64,000 bases of DNA from contig JAFLVH010000001.1 in NCBI GenBank assembly GCA_022508365.1, positions 85,122-149,121 of the forward strand, read 5' to 3'. The position numbers and the translations under genes were made by a program. A model generated the notes under the pieces. That model did no database searches. It was not told where the DNA came from and was given only the letters and a program-made list of their open reading frames with translations. Shown one piece after another: positions 1-11,400 of this stretch. Each line of letters starts with the position of its first letter. The stretch's first letter is position 1. The DNA is from Clostridiales bacterium. Its GTDB lineage: Bacteria; Bacillota; Clostridia; Christensenellales; Pumilibacteraceae.

Positions 1-700
1 TTGCCGCCTTGTCATCCTTGTCGTCATTGATTGTATAACCGGTATAACTTGAAACCGGAATCATATCGCCGACGTAACCCTCTCCGGTCTTGGCGGAGGG
101 CTTGGAATACGAGTCGGCGCCGTACTCGGTCTGCTTGTATTCATTTACGGTATAGCCGACCTTGTACTTTGCGACAACGGTTATATTGGACGCAGGCATA
201 ACAGCGTCGCTCGACGCGGAAAGCTCCGCATTGCTGTAGTACCACGCCGCAAACTTAGAATCACCCGCCGCAGTGGGAACGATGTCTGACACAAGGTCGT
301 ACAGTTTGCCGCCCGCACGCACACGTTTGGTTTGGACTTCCGCCGCAAGCGAGCCCGCACCGGCATCGAATGTTATGATATAGCGCGAGGAGAAAACGGC
401 ATAATACGTTTTGCTCTCGGCGGGCATTTTTGTGGGCAATTCCACGATGCTGCCGTCCGGCTCGTCGCTCCAGCCGTCGAATTCAAGGTTGGCCCTTGTA
501 GGGTTCTCCTTGTCAAACACGATCTTGCTGCCCGCGGTGGCGGTAATGGTATGGTACGGCGCCGTGCCGTTCATAAACGTCAGCGTGTACTTAGCCTTAC
601 TTGTGCTGTTGCTTTTGCTGCATGCCGCCACAACCAACGAAAGCGCGGCTATCACAAGCGCAACAACAGTCAAATAGATAAACTTACGTGCTCTTTTCAT
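1..700 (-). CDS. Lipoprotein with InlB/Listeria-Bacteroides (Flg_new)-type repeats, C-terminus beyond window
   Basis: Minus-strand frame open from cat at 698-700 to the window edge: MKRARKFIYLTVVALVIAALSLVVAACSKSNS... (lipobox VVAAC) then YTLTFMNGTAPYHTITATAGSKIVFDKENPTRANLEFDGWSDEPDG. Absent from ORF track because it is open-ended. Confidence 0.8.
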   Translation of the reverse strand, partial: MKRARKFIYLTVVALVIAALSLVVAACSKSNSTSKAKYTLTFMNGTAPYHTITATAGSKIVFDKENPTRANLEFDGWSDEPDGSIVELPTKMPAESKTYYAVFSSRYIITFDAGAGSLAAEVQTKRVRAGGKLYDLVSDIVPTAAGDSKFAAWYYSNAELSASSDAVMPASNITVVAKYKVGYTVNEYKQTEYGADSYSKPSAKTGEGYVGDMIPVSSYTGYTINDDKDDKAA

Positions 701-1071
701 ATTTACCTCTGTGACGGTGTCTGTATGCTTTGTTGAGTTACAATCCGACCCGCCGTTTCAGCGTTTTTCTACTGTTAAGACATAAAACCGTCGGATTTTT
801 TAAACAACAATATCGGCTTTGGCTGACACCGTTGTCCTAAAACCAATACCGACACTTTTTCTATTATATAATTTCGGCGCGCGCTTGTCAAGCGTAAATA
901 CCTTTGCGCTCCCGAATTTTCCGAGAAAAATTTCCCTTCCGCCCCTTTTAAAGATAAAATAAAAATCGCCGCACTGCTGTTAAGGCGACGATTTTAGGCG
1001 GAGCCGATATGTCAATACGTGCCTCCGAACGACAATTTCTCAAAACGCTCGGGCAGGCTTAAGGTGTTGTA

Positions 1072-2781
1072 TTACAGCGCTACTCTGTAATATTTGATTG
1101 CCGTGCCGTCCTCGGTTGCTACGTTCACACTGCAGAACATATAGCTTTCTTTGCCGGCACGATTGAATGTGGCGTAATTGTTAAAAGTACTGCTAGTTGC
1201 GCCGGATATTACCTTTGTGCCGTCAAGGTTGTAAAAGTCGTACGTGTAAGCATTCTTGTCATACACTCTGATAAATACGTAATTGTTAACAGAGTAAATA
1301 CTTATGTTTTCTTCGTCGGCGCCAAGCATGTTTGTGAGATTTGTCATGGTGCGGTCGGCGAGGTTAAACAAATAATACGCGCCACTTTCGTCCGTGGCAA
1401 GAGTATAGTTGCCGTACGCAGGAGATGCGTACAGGTAGTCGAAACCGAACTTTACCACACCGTCAAAGCCGATGATTCCAATCTTGTTGGAGAGTTTTAC
1501 AAGAAACCCGTCTGTCAGCACTGACTGCATAGCGCTGCCGGCGTTACCGAGATAGGCTACAAGGTTGCCTTTGGCATTAACAATGCTGAATTCGTTGGTG
1601 TTGAGTGTGGCGCACAGATAGTTTTTGCCGATTTTTGCCATAGGCATACCGTACGAGCTGTCTTGCGCGCTGAAACCGATTTCACCGTTGACGTTTAAAA
1701 TTACCGTGTCAAGGTACATATTGTTTTCCCAAGCAACGCCGTCTATCATGCGGTAAATTCGGGCGGCAACAAGGTCGTGCGCTTTAGTTGTTTTGTTGTA
1801 CAAGCAGCCCGAGGCTGAGCGCAATACGTAATCCACCTTCAGCTCCTTGGCGCTGCCGGTCGCTATGTTAAAGCTATACAGCTTAGACAAATACTTGTTG
1901 TCACCTTGTATGTAGTTGAATCCTTTTGCCGCCATTGCGTCAACGGGGGTAAGCGTGGAATAGACAAGATGCTTATTAAGGTAGATATAGGTTCCTATAT
2001 TGACCGGTTTTTCAAAACGGGAGATCTCTTTGCCGTTTTTGTCCGTGAACACCATAGTGCGTCCATAGGTGCGCGCGTACACGCCTTTCATGTAGGAATC
2101 CGGCTCATCTTCATCGATTTTAAACATGTCAAAGAGCGACTCGGCTGCGCCGGCTGTGAACAATTCGCCCTCTGCGGGAAGAGCGTTTTCCCGGGGAAGC
2201 TCGTCAAGCCCGACGGCGGACACAGTCCCGTCTTCAAACACTTCATGATATTCGATAGCCCCGTCAACTCTGACTACAAGATAGGTCTTTGTCTCGCCGT
2301 TCACGGTTGCGGTAGTCACATTGGACACATATACGTTATTGCCTTTGGCAATTTGGTCGCCCGCTATATCGTATAGAATGTAGTCACTGTCCGCAGTCCT
2401 ACCCAAGAAAGTTTTGTTATAGTTTGACGAAAGGCTGCTGAGATTATCACTTGCGCCAAACGTTCTGTCCTTATACAGCGAGTATCCGTAATATTTGCCG
2501 CTATCCTTCCTGATTACTACCAGACCGTCGCTGACGTAGCTTGTGCTGACGCTGTAAACGTCATCGCCGAAATCCTTTTCAGAAAAGGACGGGAGATTGT
2601 AACCGTTGGCGGTTTCCCTTAACTCGTCAAGATCGAAAATGTAGTTATCCCAAGAGACCTTAAATGTGCCTGCCTTGTAGGCTGTGTCGTCATTGTCGTT
2701 ACAGGCCGCAAGCAACGCCACGGAGCTAAACACCATAGCAAGAGCGACTATAACAAACAAGAGTTTCTTTGCTGTTTTCAT
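1072..2781 (-). CDS. Putative lipoprotein of unknown function
   Basis: Likely start MKTAKKLLFVIVALAMVFSSVALLAAC (signal peptide with lipobox LLAAC); ORF extends upstream without a convincing start. Confidence 0.75.
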   Translation of the reverse strand: MKTAKKLLFVIVALAMVFSSVALLAACNDNDDTAYKAGTFKVSWDNYIFDLDELRETANGYNLPSFSEKDFGDDVYSVSTSYVSDGLVVIRKDSGKYYGYSLYKDRTFGASDNLSSLSSNYNKTFLGRTADSDYILYDIAGDQIAKGNNVYVSNVTTATVNGETKTYLVVRVDGAIEYHEVFEDGTVSAVGLDELPRENALPAEGELFTAGAAESLFDMFKIDEDEPDSYMKGVYARTYGRTMVFTDKNGKEISRFEKPVNIGTYIYLNKHLVYSTLTPVDAMAAKGFNYIQGDNKYLSKLYSFNIATGSAKELKVDYVLRSASGCLYNKTTKAHDLVAARIYRMIDGVAWENNMYLDTVILNVNGEIGFSAQDSSYGMPMAKIGKNYLCATLNTNEFSIVNAKGNLVAYLGNAGSAMQSVLTDGFLVKLSNKIGIIGFDGVVKFGFDYLYASPAYGNYTLATDESGAYYLFNLADRTMTNLTNMLGADEENISIYSVNNYVFIRVYDKNAYTYDFYNLDGTKVISGATSSTFNNYATFNRAGKESYMFCSVNVATEDGTAIKYYRVAL

Positions 2782-2870
2782 TTTCTTCCTCCTAAAGAAT
2801 GTGACAAAAAATGCCGAAAATGATTGTAACACTTTAAGTCTGTTATGTCAATAAAAACAGAGCAATCGAA

Positions 2871-3163
2871 ATTAGCGAGCTTGCGAGCGTCTTCATTAGT
2901 GCTAACGTCTTCATTTTTCATGCCGCGACAGCGGCGCTTCATTCACACCGAAAGCAATTTTCTGAATATTGCCTATTGCCGTTGATATTGATACAATCAA
3001 CAATCTGCGAATTGTGCCCTTGTTGTCTTCGTCGCAATGCTTTTGCAAGCAATCAAATTTACTCCTTGAATAAAATTCGCCATTCATGTGCGTAGCACAT
3101 TTCATATTCCGTCAGGAATATTTCATAGCGTAGTTATTTCACTCGCCGCAAGGCGAATTTCAT
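2871..3163. repeat. Array of short palindromes separated by TTTCAT/TTTCAC/CTTCATT spacers
   Basis: Units such as tgtgc-gta-gcaca TTTCAT attcc-gtca-ggaat ATTTCAT agcgtagttATTTCAC tcgcc-gcaa-ggcga ATTTCATT. Confidence 0.6.
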
Positions 3164-3164
3164 T

Positions 3165-3197
3165 GTAAAACCCGAAACGGTTCGTTTCGGGTTTTAC
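3165..3197. terminator. Perfect hairpin, possible terminator or structural element
   Basis: GTAAAACCCGAAACG-GTT-CGTTTCGGGTTTTAC: 15-bp perfect stem, 3-nt loop. Confidence 0.6.
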
Positions 3198-3530
3198 ATG
3201 TCTTTAGTACCCAAAAAGGATGACCATTTTTTCCGTATTCGGGGGATTGTCCGCGAACTGCGCGGACCTTATTCGGCTTTGCCGAGCGGCTAACGAGTTC
3301 ACGCCCAAAATTGCTTTAACGTTTATCAAAAATCCTAGTTATATTCTTTGCTAAAACTATGTCTTACTTCGTTACAGCGCACTTCACATTACCGATTTCC
3401 CCTCTGCCAATGCAAAAGCACACCTATAAATTGCGCACATTGTGGGGGCGGAACAAGCGAGGGGTAAATTGAACATTTTCAAAAAATAAAATGTACAGTT
3501 TTTTCGTTATAAAAAAACATACTGAAACTT

Positions 3531-4844
3531 TTATTTTCTATTTTGTGGTGTTCTATATGGCAACTCAGATGAAAGAACATCTACACATCTTAACCAATAC
3601 TTATCTGAATTTTTAAAATAGTTTTTAATACTCCTTTCAACATCCGCCATATTACTACAAGGGCCAATTACGACTTCTCGTATGGGCAGATGCCCCTCAC
3701 ACCAAATTTTTACTGTTTCATTATTATAGTTATATTTCGTGATTTTTTCATATATACGATCAAAAACTTCCTTTTGCTTAACACCTTGCGACAGAACAAT
3801 CTGATTATCATTCATATAATAGCCATCTTCAGTCCCTCTGCCACAACAACACTTAAATTCACCGGTTCTTTCATTATCGATATTAATTGCCCCCTCTATT
3901 GCAGAAGTACACAACAAACAACCATCTTGGCTTTCTTGTTGCTCACCACAAATAATAATATGCTTATTAAGAGTTTCTTTATTTCCATATATTTTTTCTA
4001 AACCATTGTCTGCTCGTATTTCATTAATAAGAGTATCATTTTTAACTTGAAATCGAATAAATGGTTTATCACCCTCTTTTTGTCTATCAAACCCGGGGCA
4101 AAGAATTATGTATGGAATTTTTAAATCGTTTTCTTTATTGTGTTTAAAATGCACACAATCTACAATATCACAATTGTCTATAGTTTGGTTAATTATTATT
4201 CTCCACTCTTTTTCCTCTTTAAAACCATCATGTTTAATATATGGGATAAGCGCCGACGTAGTAATAGATTGAGTATGATCATCATTTTTGCCCTCCAGCG
4301 CCTTCTTTAAAATTTGATATCCGCTATTTTTCTTATCATCTATTGCATATATAACTTGATAAGGGTTAATAGAAACATGTCGAATTTTACTTTTTTGATC
4401 AGTTGGTTCGGCTTGAGCCGTTGGTTCGGCTTGAGCCGTTGGTTTTATATAAAATAATTCGGAAGCATTAAACTCAAAACCTATTGCGATTCCGCCGTAA
4501 CTTGCATATCCACGCCACTGGCTTAAAGAATCTTTCTCCTCAGTAAAACATAACATATAGTATTCTTCATCATCAGAATTTTCGGAACCGTTTAGTAGTC
4601 GTGATTTAATATCAGCACAAATTTTTTTACCCAGTTCTTGTTCTTCAGAATCGTTTGAGAATTTAATATTTGTAGCCCACAACTCGTCGCTGTTTATTAT
4701 TGCCCAAAAATCCGAAACAGTTCTGTATTGATAATACTTAATGGGCCGTTTAGATCCGCCCGCCCCATTAGTTGATCTTCTTTCAATTGTATAGCGTGCC
4801 GTTTGACTAGCCAATCTTCTAGCAATAATCTCATCCCTATTCAT
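3531..4844 (-). CDS. DUF2971-type protein with a cysteine-rich insertion; third gene of accessory operon
   Basis: YQYRTVSDFWAIINSDELWATNIKFSNDSEEQE...LCFTEEKDSLSQWRGYASYGGIAIGFEF...GFKEEKEWRIIIN...IREVVIGP match the DUF2971 layout; CLLC...CCCGRG insert. Confidence 0.7.
   Translation of the reverse strand: MNRDEIIARRLASQTARYTIERRSTNGAGGSKRPIKYYQYRTVSDFWAIINSDELWATNIKFSNDSEEQELGKKICADIKSRLLNGSENSDDEEYYMLCFTEEKDSLSQWRGYASYGGIAIGFEFNASELFYIKPTAQAEPTAQAEPTDQKSKIRHVSINPYQVIYAIDDKKNSGYQILKKALEGKNDDHTQSITTSALIPYIKHDGFKEEKEWRIIINQTIDNCDIVDCVHFKHNKENDLKIPYIILCPGFDRQKEGDKPFIRFQVKNDTLINEIRADNGLEKIYGNKETLNKHIIICGEQQESQDGCLLCTSAIEGAINIDNERTGEFKCCCGRGTEDGYYMNDNQIVLSQGVKQKEVFDRIYEKITKYNYNNETVKIWCEGHLPIREVVIGPCSNMADVERSIKNYFKNSDKYWLRCVDVLSSELPYRTPQNRK
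4402..4444. repeat. In-frame 18-bp tandem repeat, about 2.4 copies
   Basis: gttggttcggcttgagcc x2 plus partial, encoding PTAQAEPTAQAEPT. Confidence 0.85.
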
Positions 4845-4859
4845 AATATTCTTAAGCTC

Positions 4860-5453
4860 CTACTGTAATATTTTTCGATATAACGCATGATTATAGCTTT
4901 GGATTCCGTCAAACGAACGTCTTGAATAAACTTGAACATTCGTCAGGCCTGCGTCTTTCATTTCTCTATTCACATAGTTAACAATATTTAAAAAGTATTG
5001 TGTTGTATATAAGAAGACATTTATTACGTCTTTTACTCGTTTATATATATCAAGCGATAACAACTTTTTTTCTAAAAGAAATATATTCGATACATTTTCA
5101 TCCTCTCTTAGCACAAGATCTATAAGTACCGAAACAGAATACGAATCATCTTGATTTCTAATGTTATTAATGTGACTAATGATGGTGTCTACTGGATTTG
5201 AGTCGGCAACATGATCTTCAAAATCAACATATATAACTTCGGCAAGATTATTGAATATTGCGTCCAAAGTGTGACCGTGCAATTTCTTGTTTTGATTTGA
5301 ACTATTCGTAATAATCGTAAAATCTACATCAAGTTTTTCTCCGGCAGTTCTTTTTAATTGATTTATGATATTCTTAATTCCACAATCCGTATCATTACCT
5401 ATGTTCTGAACCATCCCCATAAAATCCTCAATAAATATTATTCGTTTATTCAT
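4860..5453 (-). CDS. Receiver-like (response-regulator fold) protein, divergent
   Basis: Alternating hydrophobic strands RIIFIEDF / VIYVDFED / VSVLIDLVLRED / NVFLYTTQ / VQVYSRRS resemble a REC fold with a candidate phospho-Asp in LIDLVLRED. Start overlaps the stop of the upstream 2213-aa gene. Confidence 0.45.
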   Translation of the reverse strand: MNKRIIFIEDFMGMVQNIGNDTDCGIKNIINQLKRTAGEKLDVDFTIITNSSNQNKKLHGHTLDAIFNNLAEVIYVDFEDHVADSNPVDTIISHINNIRNQDDSYSVSVLIDLVLREDENVSNIFLLEKKLLSLDIYKRVKDVINVFLYTTQYFLNIVNYVNREMKDAGLTNVQVYSRRSFDGIQSYNHALYRKILQ

Positions 5454-8400
5454 GATTCACCTCCTTAGAATCACACTTAGGTTTAAGAATAGGTAGTTTT
5501 ATTTTGAATACTGCCTTACTTTGCTCGGCAGAGTCGTTTTGTTCATCAGGCTCTACTATAACCTTTGGAATTTCCTCGATTTTGACATCCTCTCTATTTT
5601 CACGACACCGATAATAATATCGCCTCCATAGGTAGTCATAATACCAAGAAATTGATTGGAGCGACATACCAGCAATTTTTGCCTCTTTTGTTATGTTATA
5701 TTCATCTTGAAAAACAAGATAATCAAATTTTTCGCCGTTAAATTCACCGCCTTGCTCACGACATATCTTGATTTTACATGATAAATTGTTGTTAAATAAA
5801 TACTGGTATTTACCTACCGCACTTGTATGTGTAATTTCATTTAAATGATTTTTTTCTATCATTGCGGTTATCGCGCTATAACAAAAATCCAATAGGCTAA
5901 CAACAAAATAATCAATATTATAGTAAACTAGCAGATCCAATTCTTTATCGATTTTGAGTCCAATAAAATCAAAGCAATTACGCAATGCATCTACCACCTC
6001 TATAGCATTATCGCCATCCTTAAAACTTTGATCTTCAACTTCAATACGTACTATCTGCATAATCGTTTTAAATATCTGATGAATGCCTCTTTGCCCTTCC
6101 TTTTTAAGACCTTCATTTTCAGCTCCTTCATTTCTTACATTAAACTTTGCTAAAGCAAAACCACCACATTCATCTCCATTTTCGTCCCCTATAATGTACA
6201 ACGTATCATTATCAAGACTTTTTTCTTCTAAATACCGTTCACTTATCATTCTATTATACAATCTTGCTATTTTTCTATTAACATAACTGTATAATAATAG
6301 CCATTCTGTTGATTTTTCGTTTTTTTCTTCGAAATCTACGCATTCTGGATGGGTTTTCAAATAAGCGTACAATGCATCAAATTCACTAGTACTGGTATGA
6401 TCACCCGCTTTATCGATAGTGGCGAGCTTTGCAGCAATACCCAAATTATATTGTCGTCTCATAAAATCTGTGTCTAAATCTTCTTTTATTACTTCCAATA
6501 AAGAATAGCGGAAAGCGAGAACATTTTTCGCAACATGCAGACATTTTATATCAAATAGCCCGTCACGGCTTAATTGATTATTATTATTTAATTTATTATT
6601 ATCCAATTTGATATAAACATAAACAGTATCAATACGATTATATGGCGTTTCAATATTTTCGTCCGATTTACCAATGCATAACACTATGATCTTGTTCTTG
6701 CGACTATACCAAAAACCGTATTTATTAAGATAATCATAATCACGTCTCAAATGTGATGATGTATTTATGAAATTATTTTTAAACTCCTTAATTATCTGTT
6801 CGCTGTCACCACCGATCCCATAATCTCCAACAATACTATAAATGGTTTCAGACGCAGTTGATCCGTTATTCTCATTCTTACTTTTATCTCCCAGAATAAA
6901 AATTTGTGCGTTTTTTATATCAAAGTACTCATTCACCAAATATTTGATCGCATCCCTAATTAGTGTAAAAAACATGTCGCGCGCAAGAGATTTTCCATCG
7001 CTACCACACTTACAGATATAATAAAGAGACAGCAGAATATGGACTACTCTAATTTTTTTATTTACGTCATTGCCAATCCCTTGCTTCAACAGATTGTTAA
7101 ATAAACTATATACAGGCTTTTCTATTATATCACTTGCAAATTTATATTCATCTTTAAAGATTGATAATATTTCCGCCTCGTTTCCAAATTTTGTTACGTC
7201 TTTTTCTGAACCAATATCTTCCAATGCATGATAAACGACAGAACTGTTTTCTACAATTAATGGCTGCCAAAACCCATTCAGAAAATCCTCTACAACTTCT
7301 TTTTTATTACTATAATTAATTAATTTCTTAACACCGATTATTTCCGCGAATTTATTAACATCAAGGGTATCAATAATACCTGAATTATGCTGCAAATCAG
7401 TTGAATATTCGTTTCCATAATACAATAGATGTTCGTATCGATACGACTTTGAATCATCTCCACCAATCTTCAATAATAACGCAGTGTAGAAAAAATATTT
7501 TTCTATGCATTTAGCGCAAACTTCTCTACTACAACTCGATTCTATCATAAAACTCAAAAAATGCTGAATAGTAGACTTTCGCAAAAGGTAATTACTGTTT
7601 AACTTCATCAAACACTTAAATAATTTGTATACTATAAATTCAAGCGCATAATCCGATATGCTTTCCACATTCTCTTTTTGTTGATGGCAACCACTTATAA
7701 TAACACCGCAGATATTTTTCACAATCCAATCATACTCTTCTTTTTTGATGCCGTTTGGTTGCTTTCCCTCGAGCTGAATTGTTTCCATCGTTATTTCAGG
7801 TGTAGTAAACCAATTAGGATTCAAAAGCAATATTTCTGTTATGCATAAAACAATATGCATAAATTCTTTTTTCAATGCAAAATCATAACTAAAAAAAGGC
7901 CTTCCTAAAATTCTTATAACATAATCGATATAATCAAACTGGGTTAAATTAACTCTCTTACTCAATTCCTGTATCAATGGCGCAGAGCCAGAATCATAAG
8001 CGTCAAAAATACTCTTTATAACACTAACATATGTTGTATTATCGCATCCACGAACGGGCTTAAGCACTCGTTGAGCAAAATGAGAAATAATCAGACTTAC
8101 ATAGCCCTTATTGAGGTTGTCACTATTCATATTTTCGTTGCTACAACTAACTTCACTGAAATATTGTAGTTTATTATCTTCTAACTTCTTCTCATAATGC
8201 CTAAAGAAAGCAGGAGTTGCCGCCTTTTTTAATGCATTTTCATATTGCCTTTGCAGTTTACAGCGAATACAAGAATCGCCATGTGTCCTTAAATGCGGTA
8301 CGTCAATTTTGACATAACTAACAAAATCGCCTTCATTACCGATATATTGCGCCCCCGAGCTCTTGGATATTCGATTTACCAGCAAAATCAAACCGTCAAA

Positions 8401-11400
8401 ACTAAATTTTCCACAATCATCTTCACAATTTCTTTTGTTTGCGATTGAAGACATGACACTCGATATTCTTTTAATACTTCTTCCGGACACTATAGAAGTA
8501 TCAACGTAAAGATAATAACAATCTTTACGATTGTATCGAATATCTGAATACTCCGCTTCGAGGTTTGTTCTAAAGTGTTTATTTGCATCAATATTTATAG
8601 TTTCGGCTTTGCCATCACACAAATAATTACAAATATATAGACCGAATTCTATATCTGCATTGTTTTGAGATGTCACAATTATAATATTTTTTTTCTTTTT
8701 CAAATTCTCATATAACTTTAATAATGCTACATCATCCGATTTTTTTTCTCTCCCCAATTCTAACCATTCCTTAATGCTTTTCCTTTCCGCTTGAAAATAC
8801 TTAGGGAAATCGATATAATAAAGAAAATGATTGCCACTACGACTGTAATGACCATACCAAACACAATCTTGAAGAGCAAGAATTCTTCTATCATTTGAAG
8901 TAAGGTCATTTATGTTGTCCGCACAACAATCTATTGTTAGTCCTACGGGTTCTTCTCCTTTAATATAGTATTGCTGTTCCGGAACGGTAGAAGAAACATC
9001 CGTTTCCAACAACGGCAACTCATCTATTACTCGATCCGGAAAACACTTTGTACAGCTTAATGGATCATGCCATTGGCTTTGAGCGCAGGCAAGAAACATA
9101 TATTTTCCACTTAAAGGATTACTAGAACTATCCACTTCTATCAATCCTGAGTTTATGTCTGCTTTTTTCCAATAATGACCCTCTATAGTATCGGGTTTTA
9201 ACTTTTCAGAAGCACACGAATCACTCACGACCCAAAATGCTGTTAAATTAAATAAGACTCTCTCATCAGACAGCTTTTGGTCATTTTCCATAAATCTTCT
9301 TCTATAAACACTATTGACTTTACTCCACATTTTATTAAATGTAGTAAGCGTCGTACTAATTGGAACGATCAAAATCCATTTATATGACTCAAAATCCTCT
9401 TTCAATTTCTCGGCTTTCTCACTGCTGGATTCAACTTTCTTTTGATGGGTTTCATTACTGAAATATATACTGCTTTCTATCTTTTTCAACTCATCAATGC
9501 GCTCTGATTGATAAAGTGCAAATTCAACAATAGCATTATATTTTTTCTTTTTGAAAAAATCTGTTAAAATCTCACTCATACAAAAAACTATGTGCCGCGA
9601 ATAAACCTCATATCCATAAAGCATAATCTTAAACGGACTCTCTTCCGTTGCTTTTTTAATATTATTTAAAAATGTTTCGTCTGCCAAGATTTGTCTACAT
9701 AATACAAAAGCCGTTTGCATCGCCACATTATGTTTTTTAAAAAAAGTTGACATTTGATAAAAAACTTCAAGATGCACCTTACTTCCTAACCGCATATGGG
9801 TATTTACCAACTTATATCCATGATCATCTCCGGCAGATAGTAAACTTTTTTGGGCCGCGTCTTTAATTAACTTTCTCACAGTAGCAATCGGTTTGAATTT
9901 ATTATCTTCATCAATAAATCTTCTAAAAAGAAAGTCCTCATTTTTGCTTAATACGTCCGCAAGTGATTCCCATTTTCTAAAACTATTATCGAAAATACTG
10001 TTATCTATTTTCCCACGGATTCTGAAAAATTCGTTCACTTTATCATTTGCAAATTGTAATGTGATTCGCATTTGAGAATACAGAATTCTCGAAACATTTA
10101 AAAAAGCCAGTTCGACTTTCTTTCTATTACCTTTCTCTACATATTCATTACATGCGGATAATAGCCCTTTGCACAAAGCTTCCTTATTAGCTGATGATAA
10201 TCCATCGGCCCCATTCAAAGTTATCATTAAGCATTCTAAATTAGAGTGTTTTTGAAACAACTCTAGCCATAGCTTTTTATACTTTTCAACGTATCCATCT
10301 TTCAATTCCTGCCCAGATTTGCTCTTTAAATCTTTATCATCAATTTTACAGTTAAAATAACAATGAATATATGCATTTTCTGGCAAATCCAATAAATCAG
10401 AATATTCGCTGAACACATGTCTATGTATATGTGTTTGATCGCCACTCCTATTTTTTTTCGGCACTCTTGTAAATGAAAAATCAATTTGTGTCCCAGGTAT
10501 TAAATATATATCGTTTAATTTCGATATTTCTTCTCCTTCTCCATTCTCCAATCTGGAAACACGCCAAAAATCTTCTTCTCTATTTACATATAATCCAGAA
10601 CTCTTATATCTTGCTTCACACCCCAAATCAGACATATAAGTAGAAAATTTTAGCAAGCCTTGACATTTTTCAGGATTACTATATCTAAAATTGACCCATT
10701 CTGTTTTATTTTCATTTGTTATTAAGTCTGCTATCGGGGTAAGAAAATCTTCAGTGCATATTTTGATTTCTTTCATCTCGCTTGGGCACTTTTTTTGATC
10801 ACTTTTAAAAGTTTCAACTATCGTTTTTAAATTTATATCCGCAATCCTGGTTTTTATCTGTTTTCGCTGCTCGCCGTATTCTGTTACATATACTGACAAT
10901 AATCCTTGTTTTCTATCTGTATGATTAACAATATTTTCCGCAAGTTGGTAAACAGCATCAGATAATTCAACCGCAACTTCTATATATTTATCCCAAAAAT
11001 TCTTAAAGCGCGTTTTAATATCATTTTCTTCTTCACTCATCTCAATAATATTTTGAGCTTCTTCCATAACAGTTGGATCACAATCAATCATCATAAACAA
11101 TAATGTATACTGAAACCATGATATACCATTGGCGCTATCTACAAGCGTATTAAAAAAAAGCTCTCTATTTTTATAATCTTTTTTAAATGGATTCCGGTAT
11201 GTTTCATCATTGTGAATGATGCTCTCTTTTAACTTTGATGTACCGAATTTTTTTAGCATACCTACTATAGCATCTTCGGCATCATCTTGCATATGGCATA
11301 AAACCCTGATCTCATTTATTATTGCTTTATCAGTTGCTTTATTTATCTTTTCCCCATCTTTTCCATATATCTTATCTTGATTGACATAAGACAATTTAGC

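Noticed and set aside
332-736. Plus-strand ORFs 332-736 and 411-677
   Set aside because: They lie opposite a lipoprotein frame that has a signal peptide and runs off the window.
2911-3105. 64-aa minus-strand ORF
   Set aside because: Lies within the palindrome array and has no recognisable protein features.
2871-3197. Palindrome array as a CRISPR array
   Set aside because: Units vary in sequence and length and share only short spacer words; no constant repeat of ~30 bp and no cas genes.
3211-3225. gatgacc near 3211 as a duplicated ssrA 3' end (att)
   Set aside because: Only about 7 nt match the ssrA end; not enough to call a direct repeat.
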